Source: Cyanocohniella sp. LLY
GTDB taxonomy: Bacteria; Cyanobacteriota; Cyanobacteriia; Cyanobacteriales; Nostocaceae
NCBI GenBank assembly: GCA_022241785.1
Contig: JAKOMP010000006.1
Location: 302 to 64,301, forward strand
Length of the DNA stretch: 64,000 nucleotides
Direction: 5' to 3'
The notes beneath the pieces are model-generated. The model saw only the letters and a program-made list of their open reading frames with translations. It had not been told where the DNA came from and made no database searches. A program made the position numbers and the translations under genes. Of the stretch, positions 8,915 to 18,882 are shown piece after piece; position 1 is the first letter of the stretch, and every line of letters begins with the position of its first letter.

Positions 8915-9931
8915 TTAGGGTGGACTTAACCTTTTTTGTTGATGACTGCGGGGAATCATCTCATATGCTGCTTTATTTCCATAAATATAGCGTTGCACCC
9001 GACGATTGAGAATACTGGGAATTTGGCTCAATAAATGGACGAAAAAATAGGGGTTGCGTACCATTTCTCTCAAACTTCTTTGCCATTTACGCTGTTTGAG
9101 TGATTCTACAACACGGTAATAAGCTAAATTCTTGTTTAAAACAGCAAGATTTTTCAAAAAAGCCCGGGCTAGCGAAGTTTGTTTGTCAATGCCATTTTGC
9201 TTTAAAAAAGCTTCGATTGCCTGACAATCTTGCTCAATACGGTTGACTTTAGGCGAATAAACCAGAGAACCTGTACGGGAGCGGTAAAAATAATATGGTT
9301 CTGGTACGAGAAAAAAACTAGCTCCTTTGATTAGACATTCCATGACTAACCAAAAATCTTGGGTTACTTTAATGCTGGGATCATATTCAATATGATGTTG
9401 CAACAGAAAATCTCGCCGGAATAAAGGTTTGGATAAGCCTAGATGCAATCCCTGTTGTCCATAGACATCGGTTTCTACAAAAAATACCGGATCTATTTGC
9501 TTGATAGTGTCAATGACATCTCCACTTTCGTTAATTAGTGTACTCCAGGGAGCATCTTCGCCGTCTCGAATCAGAAATAGATCATCAGCAACCATATCTG
9601 CATTCTTGGACTCTGCTACCTGTAAAAGCTTTTCCAGCCGTTTAGGAGCATACCAATCATCTGAGTCTAAAACGGCAATCCATTTTCCTGTAGCTTCCCT
9701 TAATGCTCGATTGCGCGTCCCACCGGCTCCCAGATTTTGTGGATTAACAAAAACTTTTAGTCGTTCATCTTTAAAGCTTCTAGCTACCTCTGCTGTCCCA
9801 TCAGTTGATGCGTCATCTACTACAATTACTTCGATATTGTGGAGAGTTTGCCCCAATACCGACTTTATTGTTTTAGAAATATAGGCTGCTGTATTGTAAG
9901 CAGGGATAATAACAGATATTTCTGGATTCAT
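8915..9931 (-). CDS. Family 2 glycosyltransferase
   Basis: A 338-residue GT-A-fold glycosyltransferase. The N-terminus shows ISVIIPAYNTAAYISKTIKS and VIVVDDASTDGT, the nucleotide-sugar site, followed by AVLDSDDWYAPKRL with the DxD metal motif. No membrane helix is evident. The last 100 residues are basic (HLLSQIPSILNRRVQRYIYGN), possibly for membrane contact. The track uses GTG; the ATG three codons later (MNPEIS) is more likely. It probably acts in exopolysaccharide or glycolipid synthesis, but no sugar-pathway neighbour is present to narrow the substrate. Confidence 0.88.
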   Translation of the reverse strand: MNPEISVIIPAYNTAAYISKTIKSVLGQTLHNIEVIVVDDASTDGTAEVARSFKDERLKVFVNPQNLGAGGTRNRALREATGKWIAVLDSDDWYAPKRLEKLLQVAESKNADMVADDLFLIRDGEDAPWSTLINESGDVIDTIKQIDPVFFVETDVYGQQGLHLGLSKPLFRRDFLLQHHIEYDPSIKVTQDFWLVMECLIKGASFFLVPEPYYFYRSRTGSLVYSPKVNRIEQDCQAIEAFLKQNGIDKQTSLARAFLKNLAVLNKNLAYYRVVESLKQRKWQRSLREMVRNPYFFVHLLSQIPSILNRRVQRYIYGNKAAYEMIPRSHQQKRLSPP

Positions 9932-9940
9932 GTTAGACAC

Positions 9941-10462
9941 TGGCCAATTAATTTTGTACCAATCAAGTTTTATCTACATAGGAATTTCCCAATAAAAAAA
10001 TATCCAATATTCTCTAGTGGGATGGATGTTACAGCCGCTTACAGCTAATACCCGCTCTGAATATCAGACGGGTGAAGATGCCTACTTTGAAAAATGAATA
10101 ATTTAATTTTCGGAAATCCTTTGTGCTTAATAGATTAACGTAAGTAGTACCGTTAGTTTTTAATTTTTCTGTTAGTTTTTACGCATTTTATTAGTTTTTG
10201 TTGAAGAACGATGTTTTTAGGCAATGAGGCCTTATCTACCGCAAAGACTGCAACAAGCCGGAGATAATTACCCAGACTTGTGACAACGACAACCTTTTCG
10301 GGAATGCATCTGCTTACTCTGGTAGTAAATATGGCAAATGAAGTTTTAGTTTTAGCGAACTGACAAAAGCCCTCCGGGCATCCAAGAAACAGCGCTTGCG
10401 CTATCGCTACCTATTTTAATGGTTAGAGCTAAGATGGCTATGTATTTTTTGGCAGTATAAAT
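9941..10462. other. Intergenic region without a recognisable gene
   Basis: This 520-bp stretch separates the glycosyltransferase from the SLH-protein gene. It holds three TTAGTTTTT direct repeats (described separately) and a GC-rich patch GCCCTCCGGGCATCC...GCGCTTGCGCTATCGC near 10.37-10.41 kb that looks like dispersed-repeat material. No tRNA or supported ORF was found. Confidence 0.6.
10153..10199 (+). promoter_or_regulatory. Three TTAGTTTTT direct repeats at 19-bp spacing
   Basis: TTAGTTTTT occurs at 10153, 10172 and 10191, so the period is exactly 19 bp twice. The units lie about 260 bp upstream of the SLH-protein gene. They may be binding sites for a regulator or a decayed tandem duplication; the spacing does not match the 11-bp period of Pho boxes. 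Confidence 0.4.
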
Positions 10463-12160
10463 ATGGTACAAAATTTTTACGTAAATCCAGCAGTAGGCAA
10501 CGATACCAACCCTGGTAGCCAACAATCGCCTTTCAAGACACTTACGCAAGCTCTGAAGCTTGCCACACCGGAAACCAAGATTCAATTAGCAGAAGGTAAT
10601 TATAACGCCGCTAGTGGGGAAGCTTTTCCCCTCACAGTGCCAGTGGGTGTAATAGTTGTGGGTAATGAAGCCAGTAAGGGCCGTAATATATTCATTGAAG
10701 GCAGTGGTAACTATCTCAGCCGTACCTTTGCTGGTCAAAACGTCACCTTCGTGCTATTGAATAACGCCGAACTACGGGGAGTGAGTGTAACTAATTTAGC
10801 TAGTCGTGGTAGTGGAGTCTGGATTGAATCAAGCACCCCTACTGTTGCCAATAGCACCTTTATCAACTGCAAGCGTGAGGGAGTATTTGCTACAGGTGAA
10901 GCGAATCCAGTGATTCAAGGTAATGTATTTACAGAAAATGCCGCCAATGGAATTGCGATCGCCAAAAATTCCCAAGGTAAAATTCAAGGTAACACCTGCC
11001 ATAAAACAGGTTTTGGCATTGCAATTAGTGATGCAGCATTACCCACTCTTCTAGATAATAAAATTTACGAAAATCGTTCAGGAATTATTGTTTCTGGGAC
11101 TGCGCTTCCCATCCTGCGTAATAATCTCATTGAAAATAATACTGATGATGGTTTGACAGTAATTGGAAATGCTTTACCGGATCTTGGTAATACCAATAAC
11201 CCAGGGGGCAATATCATCCGTAATAACAGTAAATTTGATGTGCAAAACGCCAGTTCTAAAAAGCTGGTGTCTGTAGGAAATCAAATAGATCCTAGTAAGG
11301 TCACAGGCAATATAGAGTTTGCCAACGTTTCGGTTCCAACACCAACACCAACACCAACACCAACACCAACACCAACACCAACACCAACACCAACACCAAC
11401 ACCAACACCAACACCAACACCAACACCCACACCCACACCAACACCCACACCAACACCCACACCCACACCAACACCAACACCAACACCAACACCAACACCA
11501 ACACCCACACCAACACCAACACCAACACCAACACCAACACCCACACCCACACCCACACCCACACCCACACCCACACCCACGCTCAACTTAACCGATATTG
11601 GTAATCATTGGGCGGCAGCATTTATTCGGGAATTAGTTAATAGGGAAATAGTTAGCGGGTTTCCAGACCGCACATTCAAACCTGATGCAAGGATGACACG
11701 CGCACAATATGCGGCGTTAATGGTCAAAGCTTTCAACCCATCTGTAAAACGCACAGCCATTAAATTCAAGGATGTACCAGAGAATTTCTGGGCATTTCAG
11801 GTAATTCAACAAGCTTATCAAGGGCAACTTCTTTCTGGTTATCCCGATAATACCTTTGGCCCCAACCAAAATATCCAGCGCGTACAAGTGCTAGTATCCC
11901 TGGTGAATGGACTGGGTTTATCTGCTGAAAATACAGGTGCCATTAAAACTTTCGATGATCAAGTAAAGGTTCCTGGCTACGCTAGTAATGCAATAGCAAC
12001 AGCAACCCAAAAGCAACTTATTGTCAATTATCCCAATCTCAATGTACTCAACCCCACCCGCGATGCCACAAGGGCAGAAGTTGCCGTCATGGTGTATCAA
12101 GCTTTAGTGGATGCTGGACGCGTAGCACCAATTAACTCACTTTATATTGTGACCGCTTAA
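10463..12160 (+). CDS. DUF1565/right-handed beta-helix protein with Pro-Thr linker and SLH domains
   Basis: A 565-residue modular protein. Residues about 1-270 form a DUF1565-type parallel beta-helix ([23 protein letters not shown], then repeated GNxF/NxxxGI turns). Residues about 290-372 are an uninterrupted Pro-Thr repeat. The C-terminal 190 residues contain S-layer homology repeats ([29 protein letters not shown]-like [15 protein letters not shown]). SLH domains bind cell-wall polymers, so a surface role is expected. There is no signal peptide at the start, and an in-frame stop lies immediately upstream of the ATG, so secretion would need a non-classical route or a missed upstream exon-like start. 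The Pro-Thr linker is encoded by a hexanucleotide repeat that can change length without a frameshift. Confidence 0.85.
   Translation: MVQNFYVNPAVGNDTNPGSQQSPFKTLTQALKLATPETKIQLAEGNYNAASGEAFPLTVPVGVIVVGNEASKGRNIFIEGSGNYLSRTFAGQNVTFVLLNNAELRGVSVTNLASRGSGVWIESSTPTVANSTFINCKREGVFATGEANPVIQGNVFTENAANGIAIAKNSQGKIQGNTCHKTGFGIAISDAALPTLLDNKIYENRSGIIVSGTALPILRNNLIENNTDDGLTVIGNALPDLGNTNNPGGNIIRNNSKFDVQNASSKKLVSVGNQIDPSKVTGNIEFANVSVPTPTPTPTPTPTPTPTPTPTPTPTPTPTPTPTPTPTPTPTPTPTPTPTPTPTPTPTPTPTPTPTPTPTPTPTPTPTPTPTPTLNLTDIGNHWAAAFIRELVNREIVSGFPDRTFKPDARMTRAQYAALMVKAFNPSVKRTAIKFKDVPENFWAFQVIQQAYQGQLLSGYPDNTFGPNQNIQRVQVLVSLVNGLGLSAENTGAIKTFDDQVKVPGYASNAIATATQKQLIVNYPNLNVLNPTRDATRAEVAVMVYQALVDAGRVAPINSLYIVTA
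11335..11580 (+). repeat. Hexanucleotide repeat (CCAACA/CCCACA)n encoding Pro-Thr
   Basis: About 41 copies of a 6-bp unit run without a break. The Thr codon is always ACA, while the Pro codon alternates between CCA and CCC: CCA dominates the left part and CCC the right end. All frames of the repeat lack stop codons, which explains the GV/VW and HQ/HP shadow ORFs in the track. Confidence 0.95.
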
Positions 12161-12243
12161 TTTACGCAATTAGCCGCAGGTTTCAACGTGGCTAATACAG
12201 CATTTTAGAGTGGGCGTAGGGGTTTGTCCCACACCAATAGTCC

Positions 12244-12432
12244 TAACTTTTCACGGTATCTAGAAAACCTCTCTCTAAATCTCTCTCCTGCGAGGAGGAG
12301 CCACTGCGTTGCGCGGTTTCCCCGCGTTGTAGCAAGTGGCGTTAGAGACTTTGACTTCTCCCCATTCCCTCGTAGGGAAGGGGGGTGGGGGGTTAGGTTT
12401 TGCGTTACCTTTTCCACATGACGTGAAAAGTC
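12244..12432. mobile_element. MITE-like repeat, copy B
   Basis: The ends TAACTTTTCACGGTATCTAGAAAACC and CCTTTTCCACATGACGTGAAAAGTC are inverted repeats 189 bp apart. The interior matches copy C (54.3-54.6 kb) in reverse orientation, including CTCTCTCCTGCGAGGAGGAGCC and CCTAACCCCCCACCCC-type tracts. After it, TTGCGGGTGAGGTTT occurs twice (12.43 and 12.49 kb). The remaining sequence up to dapL is uninformative. Confidence 0.85.
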
Positions 12433-12582
12433 AGATTTGCGGGTGAGGTTTCAACCAACGAGGAAAAGGAGTAAGGGAGCTTTCACTCCACTTGCGGGTG
12501 AGGTTTGTACCTTTAGTTCCCCTACCCCCTACCTCTAATCAAAAGTTGTCAATCAAATTGCACAACTGAATCCTGGCAAAAC

Positions 12583-13818
12583 TTAGACCTTAAATTTTTC
12601 AGTAATTCGTTGCATTGCTGTTTCCACATTTTCCCGGCTATTAAATGCCGAAATCCGGAAGTAACCTTCACCCGCAGCACCAAAGCCAGAACCCGGTGTA
12701 CCCACCACATTGACAGTTTGTAGCAGCTTATCAAAAAATTCCCAACTGGATAGACCATTGGGAGTTTTTACCCAGACATAAGGTGCATTAACGCCACCAT
12801 ATACAGCTAAACCGGCGGCTGAAAGTTGCTCACGAATAATTTTGGCATTTTCTAGATAAAAATCTACTAATGCCTTAATTTGTGTCTGTCCTTCCTGGGA
12901 ATAAACCGCTTCAGCGCCTCTTTGGATGATGTAAGAAACACCATTAAATTTAGTAGACTGGCGACGATTCCATAGTTTCCACAATTCCACATCAGTACCA
13001 TCGGCGGCCTTTGCTGTCAGAGTTTTTGGTACTACTGTTAATGCACAACGTGTACCTGTAAAGCCTGCATTCTTAGAAAAAGAACGAAATTCAATGGCAC
13101 ATTCCCTAGCACCTGCAATTTCATAGATAGAGTGAGGAATGGCAGGATCAGTAATGTAGGCTTCGTAGGCAGCATCAAAGAAAATTATCGAGCCATTAGC
13201 TTTGGCATAATCCACCCATGCTTGCAAATATTCCTTAGTAGCAGTAGCACCAGTGGGGTTATTGGGGAAACAGAGATAAATTAAATCGACTTTCTGTGTG
13301 GGAATCTCAGCGGTGAAGTTATTTTTAGCCGAAATGGGCAGATAGACTAAGCCCTCAAACTCACCTTGATCGTTAGCAGCCCCGGTATTCCCTGCCATGA
13401 CATTAGTGTCCACGTAGACGGGGTATACAGGGTCAGTAACGGCGATAATATTGTTTTTGCCAAAAATATCCAGAATATTGCCTGTATCGCACTTAGAGCC
13501 ATCGGAGATAAAGATTTCGGAGGCATCGATATTTGCCCCCCGTGCTTGGAAATCTTGGGCAGCAATTTTTTCCCGTAACCAAGCATAACCTTGTTCTGGG
13601 CCATAGCCTTTAAAGGTAGCGCGATCGCCCATTTCTTCCACCGCTTTGATCATCGCTGTGCGGCAAGCTTGAGGCAGAGGTTCCGTGACATCACCAATGC
13701 CCAAGCGAATAATCTGAGCCTCAGGATTAGCTTCTGCGAACGCATTTACCCGTCGAGCAATTTCGGGAAACAGGTAACCAGCTTTCAGCTTCAGGTAGTT
13801 GTCGTTAATCGTTGCCAT
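12583..13818 (-). CDS. dapL: LL-diaminopimelate aminotransferase
   Basis: This PLP enzyme converts tetrahydrodipicolinate to LL-diaminopimelate in the plant/cyanobacterial lysine and cell-wall pathway. I start it at [20 protein letters not shown] (411 aa), the usual DapL N-terminus; the track ORF adds 44 unlikely residues. Visible motifs are [37 protein letters not shown] and the PLP-lysine segment [13 protein letters not shown]. Length matches the family (about 410). It is monocistronic, flanked by a MITE copy downstream and a 350-bp spacer upstream. Confidence 0.97.
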   Translation of the reverse strand: MATINDNYLKLKAGYLFPEIARRVNAFAEANPEAQIIRLGIGDVTEPLPQACRTAMIKAVEEMGDRATFKGYGPEQGYAWLREKIAAQDFQARGANIDASEIFISDGSKCDTGNILDIFGKNNIIAVTDPVYPVYVDTNVMAGNTGAANDQGEFEGLVYLPISAKNNFTAEIPTQKVDLIYLCFPNNPTGATATKEYLQAWVDYAKANGSIIFFDAAYEAYITDPAIPHSIYEIAGARECAIEFRSFSKNAGFTGTRCALTVVPKTLTAKAADGTDVELWKLWNRRQSTKFNGVSYIIQRGAEAVYSQEGQTQIKALVDFYLENAKIIREQLSAAGLAVYGGVNAPYVWVKTPNGLSSWEFFDKLLQTVNVVGTPGSGFGAAGEGYFRISAFNSRENVETAMQRITEKFKV

Positions 13819-14170
13819 AGTAGAGTTGAAAAAATAGCCTAGATAAAACAGCTTACTGCCAATTGATCTGTGCAATGGCCAATAGCTGCGGCAATTTTGA
13901 GAAATGCTTACTAGTTTCCAGTTCCAAAAGCAGTTGCTACTTCTGGACAAAGTTCTAGGTGTTTGGCATGACTACTTATTTGTATTTTTACTGCGTAATG
14001 CCAAATTACGTAGATGTTAGATCCGACTAAGACATATATCAAAAGAAAGGGTAATAATTCAACTAGTCCTTAAGACTGGTAATAATTTAATTCTGATGGC
14101 AGATTTAATTTTCAGGGTGAAATTGTTAATTTATATCTGTCACTAAAAATATTTACTAAAATTAAAAACA

Positions 14171-14443
14171 ATGAACATTCTTGCTTGGATTGCTTTAGGT
14201 TTAATTGCCGGTGCTATTGCTAAAGCTATTTATCCTGGTCGTCAAGGTGGTGGAATACTAGGAACAATCCTACTAGGAATCATTGGTGCTTTTGTTGGTG
14301 GTAGTTTGGGTGTGTTCTTTAGTACGGGAACTTTAACACTTGCCGCGCCTGGCCTCAGTATTTCTGGTGTGGTATTAGCAGTTCTTGGTGCCATTGTTGC
14401 TATTTTCTTGTGGAACTTGCTAACTTCTCGCAGTGCGGCATAA
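14171..14443 (+). CDS. GlsB/YeaQ/YmgE family small membrane protein
   Basis: A 90-residue, three-helix hydrophobic protein with the family pattern LAWIALGLIAGAIAKAIYPG, GGGILGTILLGIIGAFVGG and a final helix ending in LLTSR. Members (transglycosylase-associated proteins) are stress-inducible membrane proteins of unclear biochemical role. The Gly-rich helices suggest tight packing. It converges on dcd with a strong hairpin between them. Confidence 0.88.
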   Translation: MNILAWIALGLIAGAIAKAIYPGRQGGGILGTILLGIIGAFVGGSLGVFFSTGTLTLAAPGLSISGVVLAVLGAIVAIFLWNLLTSRSAA

Positions 14444-14449
14444 GAGAGG

Positions 14450-14485
14450 GAAGTACCCCAACTCCCAGGCTATAGTTGGGGCTTC
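14450..14485. terminator. Bidirectional hairpin between the GlsB-like gene and dcd
   Basis: GAAGTACCCCAACT and AGTTGGGGCTTC form a long stem with a 10-nt loop, located between two convergent stops. There is no long U-tract on either side. Confidence 0.65.
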
Positions 14486-14502
14486 TAGTTTCACAGAATA
14501 CC

Positions 14503-15084
14503 TTAAACTTTAGCAATTGTGACTGTTTGAGGTTGGTTTTGATACTTCCCGAAGCGGTCAGCATAAGTTGTTTGACATGGCTCCCCTTCTAGAAAGAGCA
14601 ACTGTAAAACCCCCTCATTAGCGTAAATTCGACAGTCTGCACTAGAAGCATTACTAAATTCCAAAGTCAAGTAACCTTCCCATGAAGCCTCAGCAGGTGT
14701 GATGTTGGCAATGATCCCGCAACGTGCCATTGTTGATTTGCCAATACAAATAACTGTGATGTTGGAAGGGATTCGTAGTCGTTCCAGGGATACACCTAAG
14801 GCGTAGCTATTGGCTGGAATGATGAAAAATGATCCATCTTCATCGGTTTGTAATGCAATAGATTCCAAGTTAGCAGGGTTAAAACGCTTGGGATTAACAA
14901 TAGTACCGGGAATATGTCTAAAAACCCGAAAATCTGTGGGAGCTAATCTCAGATCATAGCCATAGCTAGATAATCCGTAACTAATCACTCGCCTATCTTC
15001 AATTTGGCGCACTAAAGAGTTTTCAAAGGGCGCAATCATCCCTAACTTGGCTTGTTCAATGATCCATTTATCGTTTTTCAACAT
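14503..15084 (-). CDS. dcd: dCTP deaminase
   Basis: A 193-residue member of the dUTPase/dCTP deaminase fold, which makes dUTP from dCTP for dTMP synthesis. Recognisable segments are SSYGYDLRLAPTDFRVF, SIALQTDEDGSF, STMARCGIIANITPAEASWEGYLTLE and the C-terminal QTTYADRFGKYQNQ. Length equals the bacterial Dcd size. The start MLKNDKWI is conserved in the family. The CobO-like gene lies 113 bp upstream on the same strand. Confidence 0.95.
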   Translation of the reverse strand: MLKNDKWIIEQAKLGMIAPFENSLVRQIEDRRVISYGLSSYGYDLRLAPTDFRVFRHIPGTIVNPKRFNPANLESIALQTDEDGSFFIIPANSYALGVSLERLRIPSNITVICIGKSTMARCGIIANITPAEASWEGYLTLEFSNASSADCRIYANEGVLQLLFLEGEPCQTTYADRFGKYQNQPQTVTIAKV

Positions 15085-15197
15085 GTTTTATCCCTACATA
15101 TAAAAATAATTTTGAGATGACACAGATGAAGGGGATGAGAAAGAAATTGTTTTCTTTTCCCCTTTTCCCCTTGTCCCCTTATCCCCGCCCTCTAATT

Positions 15198-15734
15198 TTA
15201 CGGTCGATGACTACGCCGAATTTCTGTAATTTGGTCTGCCACATCTAACAAAGATTGAGGCATTTCTGGCCCTGTGAGAATGATATCGACATGGGGAGGG
15301 CGTTGTGCAAGAAACCCTAACACTTCTGTTTCGGGAATTAAGCCAAAATTCATCGCTAAACTTAATTCATCTAAAACTACCAGAGAATACTTTCCTTCAA
15401 ACACAACCTGTTGTGTATACTGCCATAGCTTTTGTAAGGACTGGTTTTCTGCTTCGTCTAGATGGGGTGTATCGATGCAGCGAGGCAAATCACAGCGAAT
15501 CCAATCTAAATTTTGCCCTAACTGGATGGGTCGCTCTTGTCCTTGGCGAATCCCACCTTTAAGAAACTGCACCACTAAAACTGGCGTACCTTGACCGGCA
15601 ATTCTCAGCGATTGAGCCATGACACTGGTAAAAAAGTTCCGGTGTGGGCTTGTGAAAACTTGCACTAGACCTTCAACTGGATAAGGTAAGTTGGGGGTGG
15701 AATTGACGCTTGGTGTTTCTAACTGGGCAACCAT
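15198..15734 (-). CDS. CobO/BtuR-like P-loop family protein lacking the Walker A motif
   Basis: A 178-residue protein with the overall pattern of ATP:corrinoid adenosyltransferase: VLVVQFLKGG..QGQERP, then YSLVVLDELSLAMNFGLI (Walker B-like) and VDIILTGPEMPQSLLDVADQITEIR. The first loop, where CobO has GxGKGKT, reads TSPHRNFFTS, so the nucleotide-phosphate-binding Lys is missing. True CobO activity is therefore doubtful. It might be a divergent nucleotide-binding or regulatory paralogue conserved in cyanobacteria. The region upstream (15735-16231) has no gene. Confidence 0.75.
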   Translation of the reverse strand: MVAQLETPSVNSTPNLPYPVEGLVQVFTSPHRNFFTSVMAQSLRIAGQGTPVLVVQFLKGGIRQGQERPIQLGQNLDWIRCDLPRCIDTPHLDEAENQSLQKLWQYTQQVVFEGKYSLVVLDELSLAMNFGLIPETEVLGFLAQRPPHVDIILTGPEMPQSLLDVADQITEIRRSHRP

Positions 15735-16231
15735 AGGAAAAGTTCAAAAAATAACAAAGACTTAAGGAATTTTACAGAGTTAATTGTCAATCTAACTGAA
15801 AGATTTCAGAGCATTAGGGGTAAGCTTGTCATGCTTCAATTACTGTAAACTATCCCCACATGTTTCACAGATAAGATGCCGCTTTAGCGTGTCATAAGTT
15901 CTTTTAAGCAAAATAAATGAAATCACATGCAAATCTGGTTTTTAATCTCACCCCGCCTTTGATTTTCGTCAAAGTCTCCTCTTTCCTTTCCAACGGTTGG
16001 GGGTGAGGTTCTATATTTTATTAAATTTGCATTCCTAAACAATGAGAATATTGACATTTTCGTTTTTTACATGAAACTAGTCATAACCATAAAAATGTAT
16101 AACTGGTAATTCCCACCAATGGAGAAATAGGGAAGTGGCAAATAAAAAAATTGCAGTGTTAAATATCACTTGTGTGGGAGCAAAACGCACTCAGAACGTT
16201 AAGAATTTTACCAAAAAAGGAGTGAGTTGTA
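15735..16231. other. Intergenic region between divergent genes
   Basis: About 500 bp with no supported ORF or RNA. A loose inverted repeat, CTCACCCCGCC...GGGGGTGAG (about 15.95-16.01 kb), resembles repeat debris of the kind seen beside the MITE copies. A SD-like AAAGGAG lies just before the GTG of the adenylate kinase gene. Confidence 0.5.
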
Positions 16232-16786
16232 GTGAAATTAGTGATTCTGGGAGGTTCAGGATCGGGAAAAAGCACTCAAGCCCAAAAGCTTTGCAGACAT
16301 TTTGATATTCCTCAAATTTCTACAGGCGAGATTTTAAGGCAGGCGATCGCTAATCTTAGCGACTTGGGTTGCCATGCACAACCGTATGTCACCAAAGGGG
16401 AGCTAGTTCCAGATGAAATGATGATTGAGTTGATTCGGTTGCGGCTCAAACAGCCTGATGTCTCTTGTGGTTGGGTATTAGAGGGTTACCCCCGTACTGC
16501 CTTTCAAGCTGAGGAATTGGATTTTTTATTGGATGATTTAGGGCAAAAGTTAGATTGGGCTATTTATTTACAAGTACCAGAAGCCATTATGGTTAGTCGC
16601 TCCTTAGGGCGTTCTTTACCAGATGACCAACCCGAAATCGTGCAGCGGCGTGTAGAAATCTTTTACGATCGCACTATTCCCATCCTAGAGTATTATGACC
16701 GTCGCCGTCGCTTGCTAACTGTCAATGGGGATCAGTTACCGGAGATGGTGCAACAAAATATTTTAACTTTGTTATCTAGGACTTAA
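16232..16786 (+). CDS. adk: Adenylate kinase family protein (short form)
   Basis: A 184-residue nucleoside monophosphate kinase. The P-loop is GGSGSGKSTQAQKL, followed by ISTGEILRQ (AMP site) and GWVLEGYPRTAFQAEEL. The LID is short and lacks zinc Cys. The C-terminus has RRVEIFYDRTIPILEYYDRR as in adenylate kinases. Start is GTG at 16232 with AAAAAAGGAG about 10 nt upstream. Many cyanobacteria carry an additional adk in the ribosomal operon, so this may be a second copy (inference). Confidence 0.9.
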   Translation: MKLVILGGSGSGKSTQAQKLCRHFDIPQISTGEILRQAIANLSDLGCHAQPYVTKGELVPDEMMIELIRLRLKQPDVSCGWVLEGYPRTAFQAEELDFLLDDLGQKLDWAIYLQVPEAIMVSRSLGRSLPDDQPEIVQRRVEIFYDRTIPILEYYDRRRRLLTVNGDQLPEMVQQNILTLLSRT

Positions 16787-16940
16787 AGCCAAAATTCATC
16801 CTGATTAATCCGCAAAATAATCATTTTTTCATAGATGCCATAGTTGATATTTTGACTGAATAATATAGTACGTATATAAGTAGTAATACTAAGGTAACCT
16901 TAAAGCAGTATTCTTATATCAAAATTCTGAGGCAACTTTC

Positions 16941-17681
16941 ATGGTTTGGCAGCGTCCCGATGGTCGGCAACCCTACGAACTCCGTCCCATCAGCTTTGAT
17001 AACGGTTTTACCCGTTTTGCCCCCGGTTCTGTCCTCGCAAAATGTGGTGACACCCAGGTACTTTGTACTGTCAGCGTTAGCGAAGGCGTGCCTAAGTTTT
17101 TAGTAGGAACTGGCAAAGGTTGGTTAACTTCAGAGTATAGAATGTTACCTTCAGCGACTCAACAACGCCAAGCACGAGAATTGTTGAAATTGTCAGGAAG
17201 GACACAAGAAATTCAACGTTTAATAGGACGCAGCTTACGCGCAGCCATTGATTTTGAGGCATTGGGAGAACGGACACTGACTGTAGATGCCGACGTATTA
17301 CAAGCGGATGCTGGCACCAGAACCACAGCCATTACAGGTGGGTTTGTCGCCTTAGCTAATGCAGTTTCTCACTTGTTACAGCAGGGAATATTAGAGCGAT
17401 CGCCTTTATGCGGTCAAGTGGCAGCAATCTCTGTAGGGTTATTACAAGGCGAGGCATATTTAGATTTAAACTACATTGAAGATGTCGCAGCCACCGTAGA
17501 TTTCAACGTGGTGATGAATCAACACTTAGGCATCATCGAACTCCAAGGAACAGCAGAAGAAGGCAGTTATAGCCGTACCCAGTTAAATCAGCTACTAGAT
17601 TTTGCCGAAAAAGGAATTGAGCAATTATTAATCGCCCAGCGAGAGGCGATCGCAGATTGGGATGTGTTGTTTAGCGGCTAG
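16941..17681 (+). CDS. rph: Ribonuclease PH
   Basis: A 246-residue phosphorolytic exoribonuclease that trims tRNA 3' ends. Motifs include [62 protein letters not shown] and the phosphate-site region [18 protein letters not shown]. Length and order match the family exactly. No operon partner overlaps it; adk ends 154 bp upstream. Confidence 0.97.
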   Translation: MVWQRPDGRQPYELRPISFDNGFTRFAPGSVLAKCGDTQVLCTVSVSEGVPKFLVGTGKGWLTSEYRMLPSATQQRQARELLKLSGRTQEIQRLIGRSLRAAIDFEALGERTLTVDADVLQADAGTRTTAITGGFVALANAVSHLLQQGILERSPLCGQVAAISVGLLQGEAYLDLNYIEDVAATVDFNVVMNQHLGIIELQGTAEEGSYSRTQLNQLLDFAEKGIEQLLIAQREAIADWDVLFSG

Positions 17682-17948
17682 AGGTTAGGGACTAGAGGCT
17701 AGAGAAAAATGTTCGTACTATCTTCTCCTAATTCCCATTATCCCAGAGGGGGCCTTGAGTTCCCCAATCCCTACTTTCTCTATTCGTACAACTGACTACT
17801 GACAACTGACCGGGGAAAATGGTAACGATGTTTTAAGTTGACCTATCCCCATTTAATGCTTCATGTTAAAAGTTTCAAAAGTTAAAAAGGGGAATTGTCA
17901 GAAGTTAGGTATGGTATTGCTGGAAGTCGGCAATGTGATGATGAAACC

Positions 17949-18671
17949 ATGAATAAAACGGTTGAAGTTCTCCCGGATCTATCTGCGCTGGTGGCGCGAT
18001 CGCTTGATTTGATTTTATCGAAGTTGGCAACTGCCATTGAGGAACGTGGGCAATTTACTATTGCTTTAGCTGGTGGTAGTACACCTAAGCCTTTATATGA
18101 GGCGATCGCTCAACAAAACCTGCCTTGGGATAAAATTCATGTGTTCTGGGGAGATGAACGTTATGTCCCACCAGATCATCCCGATAGCAATGAACTGATG
18201 GCGCGGCGCGCGTGGTTAGATCGCGTTGATATCCCCGCGGCTAATATTCATGCTGTACCGACTTTGGATGCAGATCCAGCAGTGTCAGCGGCTAAACATG
18301 AACAACACCTACGAGAATTTTTTAATTCTTCCCCTACCGATGTTCCGGCTTTGGATGTAGTTCTGCTAGGCATGGGTGATGATGCACATACTGCATCTTT
18401 GTTTCCCCACACCGATGCTTTACAAGTGCGCGATCGCTTGGTGACTGTGGGTAATAAAGACGGTAACCCCCGCATAACCTTCACATACCCATTGATCAAC
18501 GCTGCGCGCAGTGTAATTTTTGTGGTGGCTGGTGCTAATAAACGACCAGCTTTAGCTCAAGTCTTTGCACCTGTAGCCGATGACTTCTCTTATCCATCCC
18601 GCTTAATTCAACCCCAGGGAGAACTTTGGTGGTTGTTAGATGCCGCAGCAGGTTCGGAACTCCCTGTTTAA
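17949..18671 (+). CDS. pgl: 6-phosphogluconolactonase
   Basis: This is the second enzyme of the oxidative pentose-phosphate pathway. The track ORF begins at a TTG; the internal ATG (MNKTVEVLPDLS, 240 aa) gives the standard length. Motifs are ALAGGSTPKPLYEAIA, VFWGDERYVPPDHPDSN, VVLLGMGDDAHTASLFP and a late ANKRPALAQVF. A clear rho-independent terminator follows. Confidence 0.95.
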   Translation: MNKTVEVLPDLSALVARSLDLILSKLATAIEERGQFTIALAGGSTPKPLYEAIAQQNLPWDKIHVFWGDERYVPPDHPDSNELMARRAWLDRVDIPAANIHAVPTLDADPAVSAAKHEQHLREFFNSSPTDVPALDVVLLGMGDDAHTASLFPHTDALQVRDRLVTVGNKDGNPRITFTYPLINAARSVIFVVAGANKRPALAQVFAPVADDFSYPSRLIQPQGELWWLLDAAAGSELPV

Positions 18672-18765
18672 CTTTCCGATCAGCAGTAATTGTTAAAATC
18701 GGAAGCTAGAGTTTTCCCTGTAGCAAAACCTGTGGGTAAAGCTCATTTCTCGCCACCGCTAACAC

Positions 18766-18792
18766 AGTCGCTTAGATCTGCGACTTCTTTTT
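18766..18792 (+). terminator. Rho-independent terminator after pgl
   Basis: AGTCGC-TTAGATCT-GCGACT forms a 6-bp stem followed by TCTTTTT. Confidence 0.7.
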
Positions 18793-18882
18793 GTAGCGCT
18801 ATCTCACCGCAGAAGCGTTTACATAGTTCTCTCTGCTTGCCCAGACTACATTTACGATGATCTTGAACAAGGACTTAAATTG

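Noticed and set aside
11281-11591. ORFs made of VG, VW/VL or HQ/HP repeats
   Set aside because: They are other-frame translations of the Pro-Thr hexanucleotide repeat, which has no stop codon in any frame.
12205-12421. ORFs with VTQNLTPHPPSLRGNGEKSKSL
   Set aside because: The same peptide appears at 54.2-54.6 kb; both are translations of the MITE-like repeat, not genes.
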